64,000 nt of DNA from Desmonostoc geniculatum HA4340-LM1 (lineage in GTDB: Bacteria > Cyanobacteriota > Cyanobacteriia > Cyanobacteriales > Nostocaceae). The stretch lies in the NCBI GenBank assembly GCA_019359545.1, contig JAHHHB010000009.1, forward strand, positions 1-64,000, read 5' to 3'. Positions 63,701-64,000 of this stretch are shown here, in pieces (positions within the stretch are counted from its first letter, which is position 1; each line of letters begins with the position of its first letter). Both the position numbers and the translations under genes were made by a program. The notes under the pieces are model-generated. The model did not search any database. It saw only the letters and a list, made by a program, of their open reading frames with translations, and was not told where the DNA came from.

Positions 63701-64000
63701 TACGAGGTGGAACAAAATCTTGCTCCAGATTCCGGCCAGTGCGATCGGGTGCTGGTAGGGAGCGACGATCTACTTTCCCATTTGGTGTTAGTGGCAATGC
63801 ATTTAACATTACAAAACTGGAAGGCAGCATATAATCTGGCAACTTTTCTTGGAGAAATCTACGAAGATTGCCACTTATTGTCCTTTGTAAGATTTTCCAT
63901 AGATGTTGGGTTTCTAAGATATGTTCTATGCTTTGGTGAAAGAGGGTTTTTTCGGTAGGCGTTAGAGTCAATTGAATACCAGCCCGCTTCCCTTGATTCC
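57756..64000 (-). CDS. Non-ribosomal peptide synthetase, 3' part (PCP-C-A-NMT-PCP-reductase); 5' end beyond window
   Basis: At least 2080 residues; the frame is still open at the right edge, so the in-window TTG at 63971 is not the start. In order (numbering from 63971): end of an A domain (LPLTPNGKVDRR, about 58-70); PCP (FEIGGHSLL, about 122); C domain (HHIVFDGWS, about 317); A domain with YTSGSTGKPKG (about 794); N-methyltransferase inserted after A8 (WNSSYTGMPIP, VLEIGCGTG about 1180); A10 (LTPNGKLDRR, about 1557); PCP (FELGGNSLL, about 1614); thioester reductase (LLTGATGFLGAF, about 1699). The pocket residues read D-I-L-Q-L-G-V-I-W-K, close to the glycine code. The predicted end unit is N-methylglycine released as aldehyde or alcohol. 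GRGAGEQGSRGGKK in the A domain is translated CCCCTGCTCCCCTGCTCCCC repeat. Confidence 0.93.
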   Translation of the reverse strand, partial: NQGKRAGIQLTLTPTEKTLFHQSIEHILETQHLWKILQRTISGNLRRFLQEKLPDYMLPSSFVMLNALPLTPNGKVDRRSLPAPDRTGRNLEQDFVPPRTTVEEVLAKIWVEVLRLEQISVCDNFFEIGGHSLLATQVISRIRDTYQLDLPLRRLFDAPTVASLAESIETQLKQNPEWQTWAIPPVTRNQNLPLSFAQQRLWFLEQLLPDSPFYNFPQTFRLFGQVNLKALEQSINEIVRRHEVFRTTFASSNGQPVQIIAPALSVPIHLVDLRLLSESQKDIEIQRLMIEEFQQPFNINRGPLLRTTLLQLDAEEYLLLLSIHHIVFDGWSVGVLFRELTLLYQTFANGLPSPLAELTIQYADFAVWQRQWLQGKVISEQLAYWKQQLADLPILQLPSNRPRPAIQTYRGARQPLALSKSLSEAVTRFSQQEGVTLYMTLLAAFQTLLFRYTSSEDIFVGSLIANRHHQQIENLIGFFVNTLVLRSDFSGSPSFCQLLKQVREVTLEAYAHQDIPFEKLVEELEPERDLSRHPLFQICFALQNVPMQALELSGININHRLEHNGTAKFDLFLELFETPDGISGWFEYSTDLFDAATISRIGEHFQTLVAGIVANPDCKVADLPLLTPGERQKLLVEWNQTQADYPQQTCIHQLFEARVERSPDAVAAIFADRQITYHELNARANQLARHLQALGVGADVLVGICVERSLEMIVALLAVLKAGGAYIPVDPAYPQQRLSLMLSDSQLSVLLTQQHLLAQLPEHQARIVCLDRDWQDIATQSEDNLETSINPENLAYVIYTSGSTGKPKGVQIMHRSVVNFLHFMGQHLEVTEQDILLSVTTLSFDIAVLEIFLPITLGARVVMVRREETMDGTELIAKLTNSGATIMQATPATWQLLLEAGWQGSKHLKILCGGEALPKKLAKQLQQRCAVLWNVYGPTETTIWSATYKVVSEDGQVLIGRPIANTEFYVLDAHLQPVPVGVPGELYIGGAGLARGYFNRPDLTDARFILNPFQRGRGAGEQGSRGGKKDQSLNLERLYKTGDLVCYLPDGNIEYLSRIDRQVKIRGFRIELGEIEALLMQHPSVKTGVVIDREDAPGQKRLVAYIVQNRQDDNAQELLTDWQTEHLSQWQTLYDQTYKQTTEKENRVFNIIGWNSSYTGMPIPAEEMREWVDHTVECILSLQPSQVLEIGCGTGLLLCKIISHCDKYWGTDFAPEALRQIQQLQMSGQDWPQLTLLQRPADNFENIEADAFNTVIINSVVQYFPSIDYLLQVLTGAVNAVKSGGFIFVGDVRSLPLLEAYHASVALYQASSGLSTIQLQERVRQRLNQEEELVIHPDFFTALQQHLPKISQVQIHLKRGEYHNELTKFRYDVILHIGTSIDNTVDISWLDWQQQQLTLSSVRHLLLTTQPQIFGIRNVPNARLIKEVKTVELLNNPDELKTVGELRSHLEQLPQTGIDPEELWNLSQDLPYAIDIIWSDYSVLDCYEVVFRHCQRGKVDVFLGAIASQNIVHTKSWNYYANQPLQSKFTRKLALELRRFLEQKLPEYMIPTAFVCLEKLPLTPNGKLDRRALPAPDQSRSSLEVGLITPRTATEEQMLDIWVKILGIDRVGIRDNFFELGGNSLLAAQLTICVRESFQVELPVRCIFEQQTIEGLSQIVDKVHHQGTASLNTVVNLKAEAVLDPNIYPQGVLANNISQPKHILLTGATGFLGAFLIHELLQQTQAKIHCLVRANNESEGFKRLQETLEKYLIWDASQSSRIIPIPGDLALPRLGLSLEQFEKLAEQIDVIYHSGAQVNFAKPYSVIKAANVLGTQEVLRLACQHQLKPVHYISTMAVFGAIACLNGLNVLYEDDDIDNSEPYLSQEIGYTQSKWVAEKLVWIAKSRGIPVTVIRSGFLMGHPQTGVTNTDDFISRLIKGCIQVGSFPELVNQKQDLITVDYASKAIVQISRKQESLGKAFHLVPLPSENIDLIKLFELISACGYQLQKVPYSQWTDNLINQAQYSQTNALFPLLPMLTEKVNQELAAWELYQNTADLDCRNTLDVIANTSITCPSMDIELISKYLAYFQRSGFLNIELV

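Overview
The window looks like chromosomal DNA of a filamentous, heterocyst-type cyanobacterium (Nostocales, Nostoc/Anabaena-like). The evidence is psaC (photosystem I), a Mo-dependent nitrogenase-family protein, an xisH-xisI pair, frequent GCGATCGC (HIP1) octamers, and a heavy load of short tandem repeats and small foldback elements. No rRNA, tRNA or CRISPR array was seen, and no insertion sequence with an intact transposase.

Layout. 0-9 kb: a PhoD-like phosphatase behind a TGCCCCCC tandem array, a nested foldback element, a Uma2 nuclease, a decayed DUF1016/YhcG gene, a creatininase-family hydrolase, a cupin, a Mo-nitrogenase-family protein and a two-RCK ion channel. 9.5-12.2 kb: UV-damage endonuclease and an Hsp70-family ATPase. 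12.3-14.7 kb: a toxin-antitoxin islet in which two inverted copies of an overlapping DUF6888-DUF6887 pair bracket hicB-hicA and a DUF433 gene. 14.7-22.4 kb: mfd (carrying three repeat-derived insertions), a CNNM/CorC protein, an orphan cytosine methyltransferase and a truncated RTX protein. 23-34 kb: aldo/keto reductase, dxs, aspartoacylase, a secreted beta-propeller, two glycosyltransferases and a SET-domain protein. 34-45 kb: EamA transporter, MscS channel, ahcY, xisH-xisI, a Zn-dependent dehydrogenase, a zinc-ribbon protein, a third glycosyltransferase and exonuclease III. 45.5-51.3 kb: a YefM-RelE pair, then a HopA1-family protein and an APH-fold phosphotransferase on the same strand, then small conserved genes. 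52-56.4 kb: psaC, glmS, an xisI remnant and a C-terminally truncated AMIN/beta-lactamase-fold gene. 56.7-64 kb: a PhyH dioxygenase and the 3' end of a non-ribosomal peptide synthetase.

Most interesting systems. (1) The APH + HopA1 pair (46.2-48.9 kb) matches the split Ser/Thr dehydratase of thioamitide and class V lanthipeptide pathways, so it may mark an undescribed cyanobacterial RiPP locus; a weak Cys-rich 42-codon reading frame lies upstream. (2) The NRPS ends in C-A-(N-methyltransferase)-PCP-reductase. The adenylation pocket reads close to a glycine code, suggesting an N-methylglycine terminus released reductively, with a neighbouring dioxygenase. (3) Several coding genes (mfd, the NRPS, glmS, uvsE, one glycosyltransferase) carry in-frame sequence made of the genome's own noncoding repeats. 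(4) At least eight terminal-inverted-repeat elements lack a transposase; two of them contain a second element inserted with a visible target duplication.
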